Origin: Caballeronia insecticola
GTDB taxonomy: Bacteria > Pseudomonadota > Gammaproteobacteria > Burkholderiales > Burkholderiaceae
Length of the DNA: 64,000 bases
Direction: 5' to 3'
Assembly: GCF_000402035.1 (NCBI RefSeq)
Contig: NC_021294.1
Coordinates: forward strand, 1,219,816-1,283,815
In this document: one piece after another, positions 1 through 9,301 of the stretch
Numbering within the stretch: the stretch's first letter is position 1
Layout: each line of letters begins with the position of its first letter
The notes under the pieces: generated by a model
Seen by the model: only the letters and a program-made list of their open reading frames with translations
Told to the model about the DNA's origin: nothing
The model's database searches: none
Program-made: the position numbers and the translations under genes

Positions 1-1865
1 GAGTCGAGCACGTCCTTCACCACGTCGCGCATGCTGGCGTGCAAGGCCGCATCCGACGGCGCGACGGTGTTCGTATCCTCGATGAAATCGCCGAGATGCG
101 AATCGTCGTCGTCACCGATCGGCGTTTCCATAGAGATCGGCTCCTTCGCGATCTTCATGATCTTGCGGATCTTGTCCTCCGGCATTTCCATCTTCTCGGC
201 CAGCGTCGCCGGATCCGGCTCGAGACCGGTTTCCTGCAAAATCTGCCGCGAAATACGGTTCATCTTGTTGATCGTCTCGATCATATGAACCGGGATGCGG
301 ATCGTGCGCGCCTGGTCCGCAATCGAGCGCGTGATGGCCTGACGGATCCACCACGTCGCATAGGTCGAAAACTTGTAACCGCGACGATATTCGAACTTGT
401 CCACCGCCTTCATCAAGCCGATATTGCCTTCCTGGATCAGATCGAGGAACTGCAGGCCGCGGTTCGTGTACTTCTTGGCAATCGAAATCACGAGACGCAG
501 ATTCGCCTCGGTCATCTCGCGCTTCGCCTGACGCGCCTTCAACTCGCCCGCCGCCATCTGACGGTTGGTTTCCTTGAGGTCCTTCAACGGCAACACGACG
601 CGCGCCTGCAAATCCAGCAGGCGCTGCTGTTGCTCGCGAATCGCGGGGATGTTGCGTTCGAGGACGGCGCTGTATTCGTGCCCTTCGCCAACTACTTTGT
701 CAGCCCAGTCGAGATCCGTCTCGCTGCCCGGAAAGCGCGAGATGAACTCGGCACGCGGCATGCCGCATTTGTCGACGACGGTATGCAGAATCTGCCGCTC
801 GACCTGACGCACTTCGTCCACCTGGGCGCGCAGCGTGTCGCACAGGCGCTCGACGGTACGCGCCGTGAAGCGGATGTTCATCAGCTCGGTCTGGATGGCT
901 TCCTGCGCCTTCAGATACGCCTTCGACTTGTAGCCTTCCTTCTCGTAGGCGCGGCGCATTTTGTCGAACCACTCGCTGATCAGCGCGAATTTCTCGAGCG
1001 ACTGCGACTTGAGGAGCTCGAGCTGCGCGGCGTTGGCGCTGGCTTGCGCGCTGCCGTCGTCGTCTTCCTCTTCTTCTTCCTCGTCGCTTTCTTCGTCCGC
1101 TTCTTCGCGCTCGGTCTCGATCGCCTCCGCTTCCTGCTCGGAGAAACCATCGGTGTCCTGGGCGTTCGGATCGATCAGGCCGTCGACGAGTTCATCGACG
1201 CGCACTTCCTCGTTCTGCACACGCTCGGCCATCGCGAGAATGTCGGCGATGGTCGTCGGGCAGGCGGAGATCGCCATGACCATGTGCTTAAGACCGTCCT
1301 CGATGCGCTTCGCAATCTCGATTTCGCCTTCGCGCGTCAGCAGCTCGACCGTGCCCATTTCGCGCATGTACATGCGGACCGGGTCGGTCGTGCGGCCGAA
1401 TTCGGAGTCGACGGTGGAGAGGGCGACTTCGGCTTCTTCCTCGACTTCGTCGTCGGAAGAGGCGTTCGGCGCATTGTCGTTCAGCAGCAGCGTTTCGGCG
1501 TCGGGCGCCTGCTCGTACACCGCCACGCCCATGTCGTTGAACGTGCTGATAATGCCTTCGATCGCCTCGGTTTCCGTGAAATTGTCCGGAAGGTGATCGT
1601 TGATCTCGCCGTACGTGAGGAAGCCGCGCTCCTTGCCGAGCTTGATGAGCGCGCGCAGTTTCGAGCGCCGCTCTTCAAGTTCCTCGACGGTGCCCGGCGC
1701 GCTCGACGAGAACGCGTCTTTCAGAAGCGCCTTTTCCTTCGCGCGGCGATCGCGAGCCTTGGCCTTTTCGACCTTCGCCGCAGGCGCGGCGGCAGGCTCT
1801 GCGTTTTGCACTGCGTCGTCTTCGACGGATACATCGTTCAGCTTTTTCGTCATGGAGTTCGCCAT
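1..1865 (-). CDS. rpoD: RNA polymerase primary sigma factor RpoD (sigma-70), 3' end cut by window
   Basis: Housekeeping sigma factor that directs core RNA polymerase to most promoters. The minus strand reads about 621 residues from an ATG at 1865 (alternative ATG at 1853, giving MTKKLNDV). Region 1.1 is followed by a very acidic stretch (positions about 1050-1140, [13 protein letters not shown]) in the non-conserved region, then region 1.2. Region 2 shows the core-binding and -10-recognition signatures ([46 protein letters not shown]), followed by region 3. The sequence leaves the window at [13 protein letters not shown], just before region 4, so the -35-binding domain is not visible. It lies downstream of dnaG on the same strand after a 473-bp gap that contains its own likely promoter. 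Identification is certain; the exact start is not, because neither ATG has a strong Shine-Dalgarno. Confidence 0.97.
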   Translation of the reverse strand, partial: MANSMTKKLNDVSVEDDAVQNAEPAAAPAAKVEKAKARDRRAKEKALLKDAFSSSAPGTVEELEERRSKLRALIKLGKERGFLTYGEINDHLPDNFTETEAIEGIISTFNDMGVAVYEQAPDAETLLLNDNAPNASSDDEVEEEAEVALSTVDSEFGRTTDPVRMYMREMGTVELLTREGEIEIAKRIEDGLKHMVMAISACPTTIADILAMAERVQNEEVRVDELVDGLIDPNAQDTDGFSEQEAEAIETEREEADEESDEEEEEEDDDGSAQASANAAQLELLKSQSLEKFALISEWFDKMRRAYEKEGYKSKAYLKAQEAIQTELMNIRFTARTVERLCDTLRAQVDEVRQVERQILHTVVDKCGMPRAEFISRFPGSETDLDWADKVVGEGHEYSAVLERNIPAIREQQQRLLDLQARVVLPLKDLKETNRQMAAGELKARQAKREMTEANLRLVISIAKKYTNRGLQFLDLIQEGNIGLMKAVDKFEYRRGYKFSTYATWWIRQAITRSIADQARTIRIPVHMIETINKMNRISRQILQETGLEPDPATLAEKMEMPEDKIRKIMKIAKEPISMETPIGDDDDSHLGDFIEDTNTVAPSDAALHASMRDVVKDVLD

Positions 1866-2338
1866 ACCGGCTTTAGTCTCGACTCGCGGCTGCTGGACAA
1901 CAGCCGATGGAACCGTGAATACCCAATACGCGCACGCTGATTCGTCCTGCGTGCCCTGCCCGGGGCGCCATCGCGGATTCGACGATCACACGTCTCTCCC
2001 GCCTTACCCGCAATAGCAGCCGCTTCCCTTGCGCCCGTCTGTTCGTCAGCGTGCGTTTCTGCCCGTTTCGTATGATTTATGCGGGATGCGCCACACGCAC
2101 TCGCTCAATCCCTCAACGGACCGCCGTTTCTGCCTGCGTCTTCCCGCCTCTTTCGAGACCGGCCGACCGCGCCGCTTTCCACGCACACCCACTCGAAAAT
2201 GCTTTTTGTCGACTGCTCGATGACTCTTCGCCGACCGCTCGAAGCGTCACTCCGCCCCGCAATCAGGCAACCGTCAAAAATTGCAAACAGTTGACAAAAA
2301 GCAACTCGTTTTGAACTTTTTATTATAGCATTCCACCT
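1866..2338. other. dnaG-rpoD intergenic region (473 bp)
   Basis: No coding sequence is supported here. Short open frames exist on the plus strand but lack family resemblance and ribosome binding sites. The end next to dnaG is AT-rich and carries an extended -10 for the minus strand. The rest would form a 5' leader of about 450 nt for rpoD. I see no long hairpin typical of a terminator after dnaG, so readthrough from dnaG into rpoD is possible. Confidence 0.6.
2322..2330 (-). promoter_or_regulatory. Extended -10 promoter element upstream of rpoD
   Basis: Read on the minus strand this is TGCTATAAT, a perfect -10 hexamer with the TGN extension, immediately after the dnaG stop codon. No good -35 hexamer is found 16-18 bp upstream, as is common for extended -10 promoters. 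It would let rpoD be transcribed independently of yqeY-dnaG with a leader of about 450 nt. Seen in sequence; activity is inferred. Confidence 0.55.
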
Positions 2339-4222
2339 TCAGTGATCCTGGCTCGCCGCCCGTCCCGCCTTGATTTGCGCGACCCGCGCCGAGAGATCCG
2401 AAAACTCCGCGACCTCTTCCGCCGACAAGCTCGACTGCCGCGCCAACTGGTCCAGACGCGCTCGATAGCTGTCGTGGCGCAATTTCAGGACCGTCGCCTG
2501 CAATTCTTCCGCGAGCAGGCGCTTCTGCTCCTCCACTCGCTGCGCCGCGTCCTCGTCGGACGGATCACGCATCAATAGATCGCGAACGTTTTCATCATAG
2601 GCGAGAATTTCCTGGAAGATATCGTCGTACGTGGGTGCGTTTGTTGCATTTCTCAAAATCTCCGATAGCAACTGGAACTCCGCCGCGCCGCCCAGTTCGC
2701 GCGCGTGGGAGATCACTTCGCTGAACAGTTCGCCGTGCTCGGTCATTGTTACGAGCGTGCGCTCGCTGTCCTGATCGAGCGATGCCGCAATGCCCGGATA
2801 CATCACCAGATTGCGTAGCGCACGCTGCTCCTGCCCGATCACGCGACGGCGTTCGCTCTTCGGCACATTCGCGCGAGCCACCGCGGCCGCACGTGAATCG
2901 ATGTCGCATAACGCGGCGATCTCGGTGAACGGCGTATCGAGCCGGTCCGCGAGCATATGCAGAATCTGCACCCGCAACGCGTTCGCGGGCAGCGCCTGAA
3001 GCAGCGGCTTGGCATCGAAGAGCGCCTTCGCGCGGCCTTCGGGCTGCTCCAGTTCCTTGTCGTTCAACACCTCGTTCAGCAGGAATTGCGACAACGGCAT
3101 GGCGCGATCGACCTGCTCGCCGAAACCGTCCGTGCCGAACTCGCGCACGTAGCTGTCCGGATCGTGCTCTTTCGGCAGAAACAGAAACTTGATCGTGCGA
3201 TTGTCCGCCGCGTGCGGCAACGCCGCCTCCAGCGCCCGGCGTGCGGCGCGCCGGCCGGCTGAATCGCCGTCGAAGCTGAATACCACTGTATCCGTCTGAC
3301 GAAAGAGTTTTTGCACGTGGACCGGCGTACAGGCCGTGCCGAGCGTCGCCACCGCGTTCGCGAAACCAAGTTGCGCCAGCGCGACGACATCCATATACCC
3401 TTCGACGACCAGCACGTAGCCCAGTTCGCGAATTGCGAGCCGCGCCTCGAAAAGTCCGTAGAGTTCGCTGCCCTTGCTGAAGAGCGGCGTTTCCGGCGAG
3501 TTCAGATACTTGGGCTCGCCGCCGTCGAGCACGCGCCCGCCGAAGCCGATCACGTTGCCCTTCACGTTACGGATGGGGAACATCACGCGCTCGCGAAAGC
3601 GGTCGTAGCGGCGCGCCTGACCTTGCGAATCGGTTTTTTCGCTGACGATCACGAGACCCGCTTCGACGAGATTCTCGTTCCGATAATCGGGAAACGCCGT
3701 CTCGAGGCTTTGCCAGCCGTCGGGCGCGTAGCCCAGTCCGAAGCGCGCGGCGACTTCGCCGGTCAAACCGCGATTCTTCAGATACGCGATGGCGTTCGGC
3801 GCGCCGCGCAATTGCTTGCGATAAAAATCGCACGCGGTCTGCATGACTTCCGTGAGCGCGACGCTGACGGCCTTGCTCGGCGCGCTCTCGACGCCACCAC
3901 CACCGCCGCCGCCGCGAAAGTTGGACGACGGCTCCTGCGGCACCGTCAATCCGGCGCCCTGCGCTAGATCTTTTACAGCCTCGGGAAACGTGAGGCCGGT
4001 GTGCTCCATGAGAAAGCCGATGGCCGTGCCGTGCGCGCCGCAGCCGAAGCAGTGATAGAACTGCTTGGTCGGGCTGACGGTGAACGACGGGCTTTTCTCG
4101 TTGTGAAACGGGCACAGGCCCATGAAGTTCGCGCCGCCCTTTTTCAACTGGACGTAGCGACCCACCACGTCGACGATATCGACGCGGTTGAGCAAGTCCT
4201 GCAGGAATGCGTGCGGAATCAA
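2339..4222 (-). CDS. dnaG: DNA primase DnaG
   Basis: Synthesises RNA primers for Okazaki fragments at the replication fork. The 627-residue product starts at a TTG (MIPHAFLQDLLNRVDIVDVV matches the family N-terminus). The CHC2 zinc-binding domain has C37, H40, C58 and C61 (CPFH...CFGC). A glycine-rich linker (residues about 103-110, GGGGGGG, encoded by a CCN/CCG repeat on the plus strand) leads to the catalytic core, whose Toprim motifs include VEGYMD and SFDGDSAGRRAA. The C-terminal helicase-binding domain is divergent, as usual. It follows the yqeY-like gene by 20 bp and precedes rpoD, the conserved macromolecular-synthesis order. No strong Shine-Dalgarno precedes the TTG, so translation may depend on the upstream gene. 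Confidence 0.97.
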   Translation of the reverse strand: MIPHAFLQDLLNRVDIVDVVGRYVQLKKGGANFMGLCPFHNEKSPSFTVSPTKQFYHCFGCGAHGTAIGFLMEHTGLTFPEAVKDLAQGAGLTVPQEPSSNFRGGGGGGGVESAPSKAVSVALTEVMQTACDFYRKQLRGAPNAIAYLKNRGLTGEVAARFGLGYAPDGWQSLETAFPDYRNENLVEAGLVIVSEKTDSQGQARRYDRFRERVMFPIRNVKGNVIGFGGRVLDGGEPKYLNSPETPLFSKGSELYGLFEARLAIRELGYVLVVEGYMDVVALAQLGFANAVATLGTACTPVHVQKLFRQTDTVVFSFDGDSAGRRAARRALEAALPHAADNRTIKFLFLPKEHDPDSYVREFGTDGFGEQVDRAMPLSQFLLNEVLNDKELEQPEGRAKALFDAKPLLQALPANALRVQILHMLADRLDTPFTEIAALCDIDSRAAAVARANVPKSERRRVIGQEQRALRNLVMYPGIAASLDQDSERTLVTMTEHGELFSEVISHARELGGAAEFQLLSEILRNATNAPTYDDIFQEILAYDENVRDLLMRDPSDEDAAQRVEEQKRLLAEELQATVLKLRHDSYRARLDQLARQSSLSAEEVAEFSDLSARVAQIKAGRAASQDH

Positions 4223-4242
4223 CGTGGGCGGGCGCGCTTGAG

Positions 4243-4689
4243 TTACTTGGCCAGCGCGGCCTTCACCTGCGCCGAAACCGCCGTCATGTCCGCCTTGCCG
4301 GCCAGTTTCGGCTTGAGCACGCCCATCACCTTGCCCATGTCCTGCGGGCCCGCGGCGCCCGTCGCGGCGACGGCGGCCTGAATCTCGGCGGCGATCGCAT
4401 CGGCGGAAAGCTGCTCGGGCATATAGCCGGACAGCACGACGAGTTCGGCATTTTCCTTCGCGACGAGATCGTCGCGGCCGGCGGCCTGAAACTGGCTGAT
4501 CGAATCCTTGCGCTGCTTGATCATCTTGTCGACGACAGCGGTGACGGCCGCATCGTCGAGCGTGACGCGATCGTCGACTTCACGCTGCTTGATTGCCGCG
4601 AGCAGCAGTCGAATCGTGCCGAGGCGCTCGGTTTCGCGCGCGCGCATGGCAGTCTTCATGTCGTCGTTGATCTGGTCCTTGAGGCTCAT
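4243..4689 (-). CDS. GatB/YqeY domain protein
   Basis: A 148-residue protein of the YqeY family, related to the tail domain of the GatB subunit of tRNA amidotransferase. N-terminal signature: MSLKDQINDDMKTAMRARE; middle: GYMPEQLSADAI; C-terminal region: GKVMGVLKPKLAGKADM. The molecular role of free-standing YqeY is not established; tRNA-related function is inferred from homology. It is the first gene of the yqeY-dnaG-rpoD block, 20 bp upstream of dnaG on the same strand. In many proteobacteria rpsU sits directly before it; here that place holds only a promoter and a hairpin. Confidence 0.93.
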   Translation of the reverse strand: MSLKDQINDDMKTAMRARETERLGTIRLLLAAIKQREVDDRVTLDDAAVTAVVDKMIKQRKDSISQFQAAGRDDLVAKENAELVVLSGYMPEQLSADAIAAEIQAAVAATGAAGPQDMGKVMGVLKPKLAGKADMTAVSAQVKAALAK

Positions 4690-4750
4690 CGTTCACCCGG
4701 TGCAATTACGAAAGTTGAATTCCAGCCGGCGCCGGCCAGGCCGCGAAAGC

Positions 4751-4783
4751 AAAAACCCGCTTGGGAACGCCTCCTCAAGCGGG
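4751..4783 (-). terminator. Rho-independent terminator-like hairpin upstream of yqeY
   Basis: On the minus strand the arms CCCGCTTG (4783-4776) and CAAGCGGG (4763-4756) are perfectly complementary, separated by a 12-nt loop and followed by a run of five T. It lies between a strong extended -10 at 4877-4882 and the yqeY start at 4689, so it would attenuate transcription entering the dnaG-rpoD block. This is the usual position of a terminator after rpsU, although no rpsU is present. Confidence 0.75.
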
Positions 4784-4876
4784 ACTTTTAACGGGCCGTT
4801 CCGGACGGCGACGACACGCGCCGCCATCACTGTTTGACGCCAGCCAGTGCGGAGAGAATCCTCCGATGACTGTCTG

Positions 4877-4885
4877 AGTATAGCA
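4877..4885 (-). promoter_or_regulatory. Extended -10 promoter of the yqeY-dnaG-rpoD block
   Basis: On the minus strand this reads TGCTATACT: five of six matches to the -10 consensus with the TG extension. The region 16-18 bp upstream has only a poor -35. A transcript from here would run through the hairpin at 4751-4783 before yqeY. The identical TGCTATACT occurs before tsaD on the plus strand. Confidence 0.5.
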
Positions 4886-4931
4886 AACGGGTTCGCGTTT
4901 CGAGACTCGCCAAAACCCCGTGAAAACGCGC

Positions 4932-6158
4932 TCAGGCGACGGTCGCGGCGTCGCGCGCGAACTCGGCCGCGGCCTTGCCCGCCGCGACGCCCGACGCCCA
5001 TGCCCACTGAAAGTTGTAGCCGCCGAGCCAGCCGGTGACGTCCACCGCCTCGCCGATGAAATAAAGGCCGGCGATGCGCTCGCTCATCATCGTCGCGGAA
5101 GAGAGCTCGCGCGTGTCGACGCCGCCGCGCGTGACCTCCGCCTTGCGATAGCCTTCCGTGCCGCTCGGCGTGAGCGTCCAGTCGGACAGCGACGCGCCGA
5201 GCGCACGCAAGCTGCGGTCGGGAAGATCGGCGAGCCGCGCGTCGATGGCAACCCGCTGCGCCTCCAGCCACGCGTGCGCGAGACGCGCGGGCACGTGCTC
5301 GGCCAGAAAATTGCCGATCTGCTTCTTCGACCCGGCTTTCGCTTCGAGCAGAAGTTCGGTGGCGTCGGCATCGGGAAGCAGGTTGACGTGAATCGCCTCC
5401 GACGTGTTCCAGTAACTCGATATCTGCAGCACGCCCGGCCCCGACACGCCGCGATGCGTGAGCAGCAAATCTTCGTCGAACTCGCCGCGCGTCTTGCCTT
5501 TCCCCGCACTGATGCGCACCGGCAGCGACAGCCCCGAGAGCGCAGCGAACGGCGCCCAGTCGGCGGAGGTGAAGGTGAGCGGCACGAGCGCCGGACGGGT
5601 ATCGACGAGCTTGTGGCCGAACTGCTTTGCGACGCGATAGCCGAAATCCGTCGCGCCGATCTTCGGAATCGACAAGCCGCCCGTCGCGATGACGAGCGCC
5701 GCCGCGCCGATCGCGCCCGCGGTCGTGTCGAGCGTGAAGCGTGCGCCGTCGTGACGAATCTCGTGCACCGCGACCGGCCGCCGCCACGCGACGCCGCCTG
5801 CATCGCACTCGCTTTTCAGCAGATCGATGATCGATTCGCTCGAGTCGTCGCAGAAAAGCTGGCCCTTGTGCTTCTCGTGCCACTTGACGCGGTATTGCTT
5901 GAGCAGCGCGAGAAAATCGCGCGGCGTATAGCGCGCGAGCGCCGAGCGGCAGAAGTGCGGATTCGCCGACAAAAAATTCGCCGGTTGCGCGTTGATGTTG
6001 GTGAAGTTGCAGCGCCCGCCGCCGGAGATGCGGATTTTCTCGGCAAGCCGCTCGGCGTGATCGATGAGCACGACGCGGCGCCCGGACTGAGCGGCCACGG
6101 CCGCGCACATCATGCCGGCCGCGCCCGCGCCGATGACGGCAATATCGAAGGATTCCAT
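4932..6158 (-). CDS. HI0933/YhiN-family FAD-dependent oxidoreductase
   Basis: A 408-residue flavoprotein of the HI0933 (YhiN/BaiN-like) family. The start is the ATG of [19 protein letters not shown]; an in-frame ATG nine bases upstream is possible. The dinucleotide-binding GAGAAG motif is at residues about 10-15, and the family signature [14 protein letters not shown] follows near residue 45. The C-terminal FAD-contacting segment is [24 protein letters not shown]. No substrate is known for most members; a reductase role is inferred. It is divergent from tsaD, with about 100 bp between the start codons. Confidence 0.93.
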   Translation of the reverse strand: MESFDIAVIGAGAAGMMCAAVAAQSGRRVVLIDHAERLAEKIRISGGGRCNFTNINAQPANFLSANPHFCRSALARYTPRDFLALLKQYRVKWHEKHKGQLFCDDSSESIIDLLKSECDAGGVAWRRPVAVHEIRHDGARFTLDTTAGAIGAAALVIATGGLSIPKIGATDFGYRVAKQFGHKLVDTRPALVPLTFTSADWAPFAALSGLSLPVRISAGKGKTRGEFDEDLLLTHRGVSGPGVLQISSYWNTSEAIHVNLLPDADATELLLEAKAGSKKQIGNFLAEHVPARLAHAWLEAQRVAIDARLADLPDRSLRALGASLSDWTLTPSGTEGYRKAEVTRGGVDTRELSSATMMSERIAGLYFIGEAVDVTGWLGGYNFQWAWASGVAAGKAAAEFARDAATVA

Positions 6159-6221
6159 GGCGCGCATTTTAACCGCTGCGCCGCAATGCGCCCGGACGGC
6201 GCCACGCGTGCCGGTCGCCGC

Positions 6222-6230
6222 TGCTATACT
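6222..6230 (+). promoter_or_regulatory. Extended -10 promoter of tsaD
   Basis: TGCTATACT lies 29 bp upstream of the tsaD start codon. It matches five of six -10 positions and has the TG extension. It identifies the ATG at 6259, not the more upstream in-frame ATGs, as the start, because those precede or overlap the promoter. Confidence 0.6.
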
Positions 6231-6258
6231 TTTCTGTTACCTCCTGAGCGTCAATCCC

Positions 6259-7287
6259 ATGCTCGTTCTCGGCATCGAAAGCTCCTGCGACGAAACCGGC
6301 CTCGCCCTGTATGACACCGGGCGCGGCCTGCTTGCGCACGCCCTCCACTCGCAGATCGCGATGCATCGCGATTACGGCGGCGTCGTGCCGGAACTGGCTT
6401 CGCGCGATCACATCCGGCGCGCGCTGCCGCTGCTGGAAGAGGTGCTGGCGAAGTCCGGCGCCGAGCGCGGCGACATCGACGCCATCGCGTTCACGCAAGG
6501 CCCGGGGCTCGCGGGCGCGCTGCTGGTGGGCGCGAGCATCGCCAATGCGCTGGCAATGGCATGGGACAAACCGACCGTCGGCATCCATCATCTCGAAGGG
6601 CATTTGCTGTCGCCGCTTCTCGTCGATGAACCGCCGCCCTTTCCGTTCGTCGCGCTGCTCGTGTCCGGCGGACACACGCAACTGATGCGCGTGAGCGATG
6701 TCGGCGTCTACGAAACCCTCGGTGAAACGCTCGACGACGCCGCCGGCGAAGCCTTCGACAAAACCGCGAAGCTGCTTGGCCTGGGCTATCCTGGCGGACC
6801 GGAAGTGTCGCGGCTCGCGGAGTTCGGCACGCCGGGCGCGGTCGCGCTGCCGCGTCCGATGCTCCATTCCGGCGACCTCGATTTCAGTTTCAGCGGCTTG
6901 AAGACGGCCGTGCTCACCCAGAGCCGCAAGCTCGGCAACAACGTATGCGAGCAGGCGAAGGCCGATCTCGCGCGCGGTTTCGTCGATGCCGCCGTGGATG
7001 TGCTCGTCGCCAAATCGCTTGCCGCGCTGAAAAAGACGGGCCTGAAACGCCTCGTCGTGGCGGGCGGCGTGGGCGCGAACCGGCAGTTGCGCGAGGCGCT
7101 GTCGGCGGCGGCGAAAAAGCGCCGCTTCGATGTCCACTATCCCGATCTGTCGCTGTGCACCGACAACGGCGCGATGATCGCGCTCGCCGGTGCGCTGCGT
7201 CTGTCGCGCTGGCCGGAGCAGGCAGTGCGCGATTACGCGTTCACCGTGAAGCCGCGCTGGGATCTCACTTCGCTGGCGCGCGCCTGA
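6259..7287 (+). CDS. tsaD: tRNA N6-adenosine threonylcarbamoyltransferase TsaD
   Basis: Transfers the threonylcarbamoyl group to A37 of ANN-decoding tRNAs, working with TsaB and TsaE. The 342-residue product has normal family length. It begins [14 protein letters not shown], the ASKHA-fold N-terminus. The metal-binding histidines H111 and H115 are present in HHLEGH, and the C-terminal [14 protein letters not shown] and CTDNGAMIA motifs are intact. In-frame ATGs exist up to 6112, but they overlap the divergent flavoprotein gene and lie upstream of the promoter, so 6259 is chosen. It converges with the downstream GST gene. Confidence 0.97.
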   Translation: MLVLGIESSCDETGLALYDTGRGLLAHALHSQIAMHRDYGGVVPELASRDHIRRALPLLEEVLAKSGAERGDIDAIAFTQGPGLAGALLVGASIANALAMAWDKPTVGIHHLEGHLLSPLLVDEPPPFPFVALLVSGGHTQLMRVSDVGVYETLGETLDDAAGEAFDKTAKLLGLGYPGGPEVSRLAEFGTPGAVALPRPMLHSGDLDFSFSGLKTAVLTQSRKLGNNVCEQAKADLARGFVDAAVDVLVAKSLAALKKTGLKRLVVAGGVGANRQLREALSAAAKKRRFDVHYPDLSLCTDNGAMIALAGALRLSRWPEQAVRDYAFTVKPRWDLTSLARA

Positions 7288-7305
7288 TATTCCTGCCTGC
7301 GCGTG

Positions 7306-7932
7306 CTATTTCGGCGGATTGAACGGCTGCACGATCGACTTGAAGACCGGCAGCGTCTCGCAGTGATCGCTATGGCCGATGAGCGCCGGCCAGCGCGTCG
7401 CACTGAACATCTCCGGATGCGCCTCGCGCGCGAAACGCAGCGCGCAGCCCACGGCGATATCCGCGTGACCGATTGAATCGCCGAACCAATACGGCGTCGG
7501 GCGCGCGGCGCGGTCGGCTTCGAGCGCGTCCAGCACGCGTTCCACCTGACCCGTGCAGCGTGACACCCAAGTCTGCGACCTTTCCTTGTGCAGCACGCGT
7601 TCGTAGACCAGCGCGACGGCCTTGTCGGCGAGGCCGGTCGCGAGCGCGCAGACCTTCAAAGCCTGACGGCGTTCCGGCCCGCTCGATGCGATCATCGCGC
7701 GCGCGTCGCCCGCCTGTTCGTCGAGATGATCGAGGATCAGCGCGCTTTCGATCAACACGTCGCCGGAATCGAGCACGAGCGTCGGCACGCGGATCAGCGG
7801 ATTGAACGGCGCGATCTTGTCGGCGTCGCCGAACACCGACCACGGACGATGCTCATACGCCATGCCGTAAAGATTCAGCGCGATGGCCACGCGCCGCACG
7901 AACGGGGAATCGTACTGGCCGATGAGAATCAA
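7306..7932 (-). CDS. Glutathione S-transferase family protein
   Basis: A 208-residue GST-like protein. The N-terminal thioredoxin fold begins ILIGQYDSPFVRRVAIALN, with the cis-proline region RVPTLVLDSGDVLIES near residues 50-65. The all-alpha C-terminal domain contains YWFGDSIGHADIAVGCALRF. The best start is a TTG at 7932, because a Shine-Dalgarno GGAG lies six bases upstream and no in-frame ATG fits the domain boundary. Substrate is unknown; glutathione conjugation or peroxide reduction is inferred from the family. It lies downstream of the MFS transporter gene on the same strand, 35 bp apart, so the two are probably co-transcribed. Confidence 0.9.
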   Translation of the reverse strand: MILIGQYDSPFVRRVAIALNLYGMAYEHRPWSVFGDADKIAPFNPLIRVPTLVLDSGDVLIESALILDHLDEQAGDARAMIASSGPERRQALKVCALATGLADKAVALVYERVLHKERSQTWVSRCTGQVERVLDALEADRAARPTPYWFGDSIGHADIAVGCALRFAREAHPEMFSATRWPALIGHSDHCETLPVFKSIVQPFNPPK

Positions 7933-7967
7933 GATGCGCTCCGTGGTCGATGGTCCGAACGACCAGT

Positions 7968-9200
7968 TTAAGGGCGCGCGGGCTTCGGAAACAACGGCAA
8001 CGCGATCAGCGCGCACACGCCCGTCGCGAGCCAGACGATGGTCCACGAACCGGCCGCGAGCACGTGCGGAATGACGAGCGGCGTCACGAAGAAGCCAGCG
8101 TAGACGGCCGTGTTCGCCATGCCGAGCGCAGTTCCGGCGCGCGCGGTGCCGGCGAGCGTCGCCAGTTCGGTGTACGCGACGCCGTGCCATGCCGACACGC
8201 AGACGCCCGCGAAGACGAGCATCGCCGCGAGCAGCACGGGCGCCTCCGCGACACCGCATGCGGTCGCCGCCGCCAGCGCAACGAACGAAGCCGATGCCAC
8301 AAGCACGGACGCCCGCATATACGCGCGCCGGTTGCCGCGACGGTCGGTGTGCCGTCCGCTCCAGACGCGCATCGTCATTGCGCCGAGCTGGACGGCGCCC
8401 ATCGTCGCGCTGATCGCGGGCACGCCGAAGCGCCCGGCGTCGTGCAGGAAGACGGTCGCGAAGGTCAGCACCGCAAATTGCGGCACGCACAGAACGCCGA
8501 TGCCGAGCACGACGCGCCAGACCAGCGCGTTCCTGAGCGGCGCGGCGCCGTCGCTGCGGGGCGCGGGCCGGATCGCGTCCGGCGGCTCGTGGAGCCAGCG
8601 CCAGGCGAAGACGCCCGACGTCGCGCACATCGCGGCCAGCGCGCCGAACACCGCCGCGAATCCATGCGACGACGCCAGCCAAGGCAGCAGCGCCGCGCCG
8701 ATGCCCCCGCCTAGCGGCACCGCCGTTTGCCGGATGCTCATCGCGAGACCGCGCTCGCCTTCGGTGAACCACGCCATCACCGCGCGCCCGCTCGATCCGT
8801 TGACGCTGCCGCCCAAAAGGCCGAGCACGCACATCGCGAACACGAGCCAGCCGAGCATGCCCGCCGACGGCACGACGAAGCCGCTCATCGCAATAAGAAC
8901 GGCGGCCGTCGATAGCAGACCGGTCAGCAACACGGGCCGATCGCCCCAGCGATCCGTCAGCACGCCCCACGGCAACTCCGAGAGCGCGACGCCCAGACCC
9001 AGCGCGCCGAGCACGAGCCCGAGTTCGCCGTTGCTCAGGTGATAGCCGCTGCGCAGCCACACGGCCGTGGTCGGAATGCCCGCCGCCGCGGCCGAGAAAC
9101 TTGCGTTCGCCGCAACGCCGACGCCCAGCACCTTCCAGCGGTGTCCGCCGTCGAGCGCGGCGGCGTTCTTCGATTTCAATGCAAGTGGAGTAGCCATCAT
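7968..9200 (-). CDS. MFS transporter
   Basis: A 410-residue major facilitator superfamily permease of about 12 hydrophobic segments. The start is the ATG pair at 9200/9197 (MMATPLALKSKN). Between the second and third segments is the MFS loop signature GVLTDRWGDRPVLL, repeated in degenerate form in the second half (RVWSGRHTDRRGNRRAY). Substrate cannot be read from the sequence; efflux or uptake of a small organic molecule is inferred. It is divergent from a LysR-type regulator with about 100 bp between, an arrangement typical of direct regulation. The GST gene follows downstream. Confidence 0.93.
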   Translation of the reverse strand: MMATPLALKSKNAAALDGGHRWKVLGVGVAANASFSAAAAGIPTTAVWLRSGYHLSNGELGLVLGALGLGVALSELPWGVLTDRWGDRPVLLTGLLSTAAVLIAMSGFVVPSAGMLGWLVFAMCVLGLLGGSVNGSSGRAVMAWFTEGERGLAMSIRQTAVPLGGGIGAALLPWLASSHGFAAVFGALAAMCATSGVFAWRWLHEPPDAIRPAPRSDGAAPLRNALVWRVVLGIGVLCVPQFAVLTFATVFLHDAGRFGVPAISATMGAVQLGAMTMRVWSGRHTDRRGNRRAYMRASVLVASASFVALAAATACGVAEAPVLLAAMLVFAGVCVSAWHGVAYTELATLAGTARAGTALGMANTAVYAGFFVTPLVIPHVLAAGSWTIVWLATGVCALIALPLFPKPARP

Positions 9201-9301
9201 GCAGTCCAGGTGGATTTGACTGCGGCCAGTTTGAAGGCTTACGATAATCCTGAAAATCGCAAAGTTTTTCATCCTCCATTCAGAAAATCAGGACGATCGC
9301 C
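9201..9301. promoter_or_regulatory. Divergent MFS/LysR promoter region
   Basis: A 101-bp region between two divergent start codons, distinctly more AT-rich than its flanks. It must contain both promoters and presumably the LysR operator. I see no long dyad strong enough to name the operator precisely. Confidence 0.5.

Noticed and set aside
39..1940. A 633-codon plus-strand frame at the window start
   Set aside because: Antisense of rpoD, whose sigma-70 motifs are unmistakable on the minus strand.
3896..3917. Short trinucleotide repeat on the plus strand
   Set aside because: It encodes the glycine linker of DnaG between zinc and catalytic domains; normal in function.
6112..6258. A longer N-terminus for TsaD
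   Set aside because: It overlaps the divergent flavoprotein gene and the tsaD promoter; the family begins at [14 protein letters not shown].
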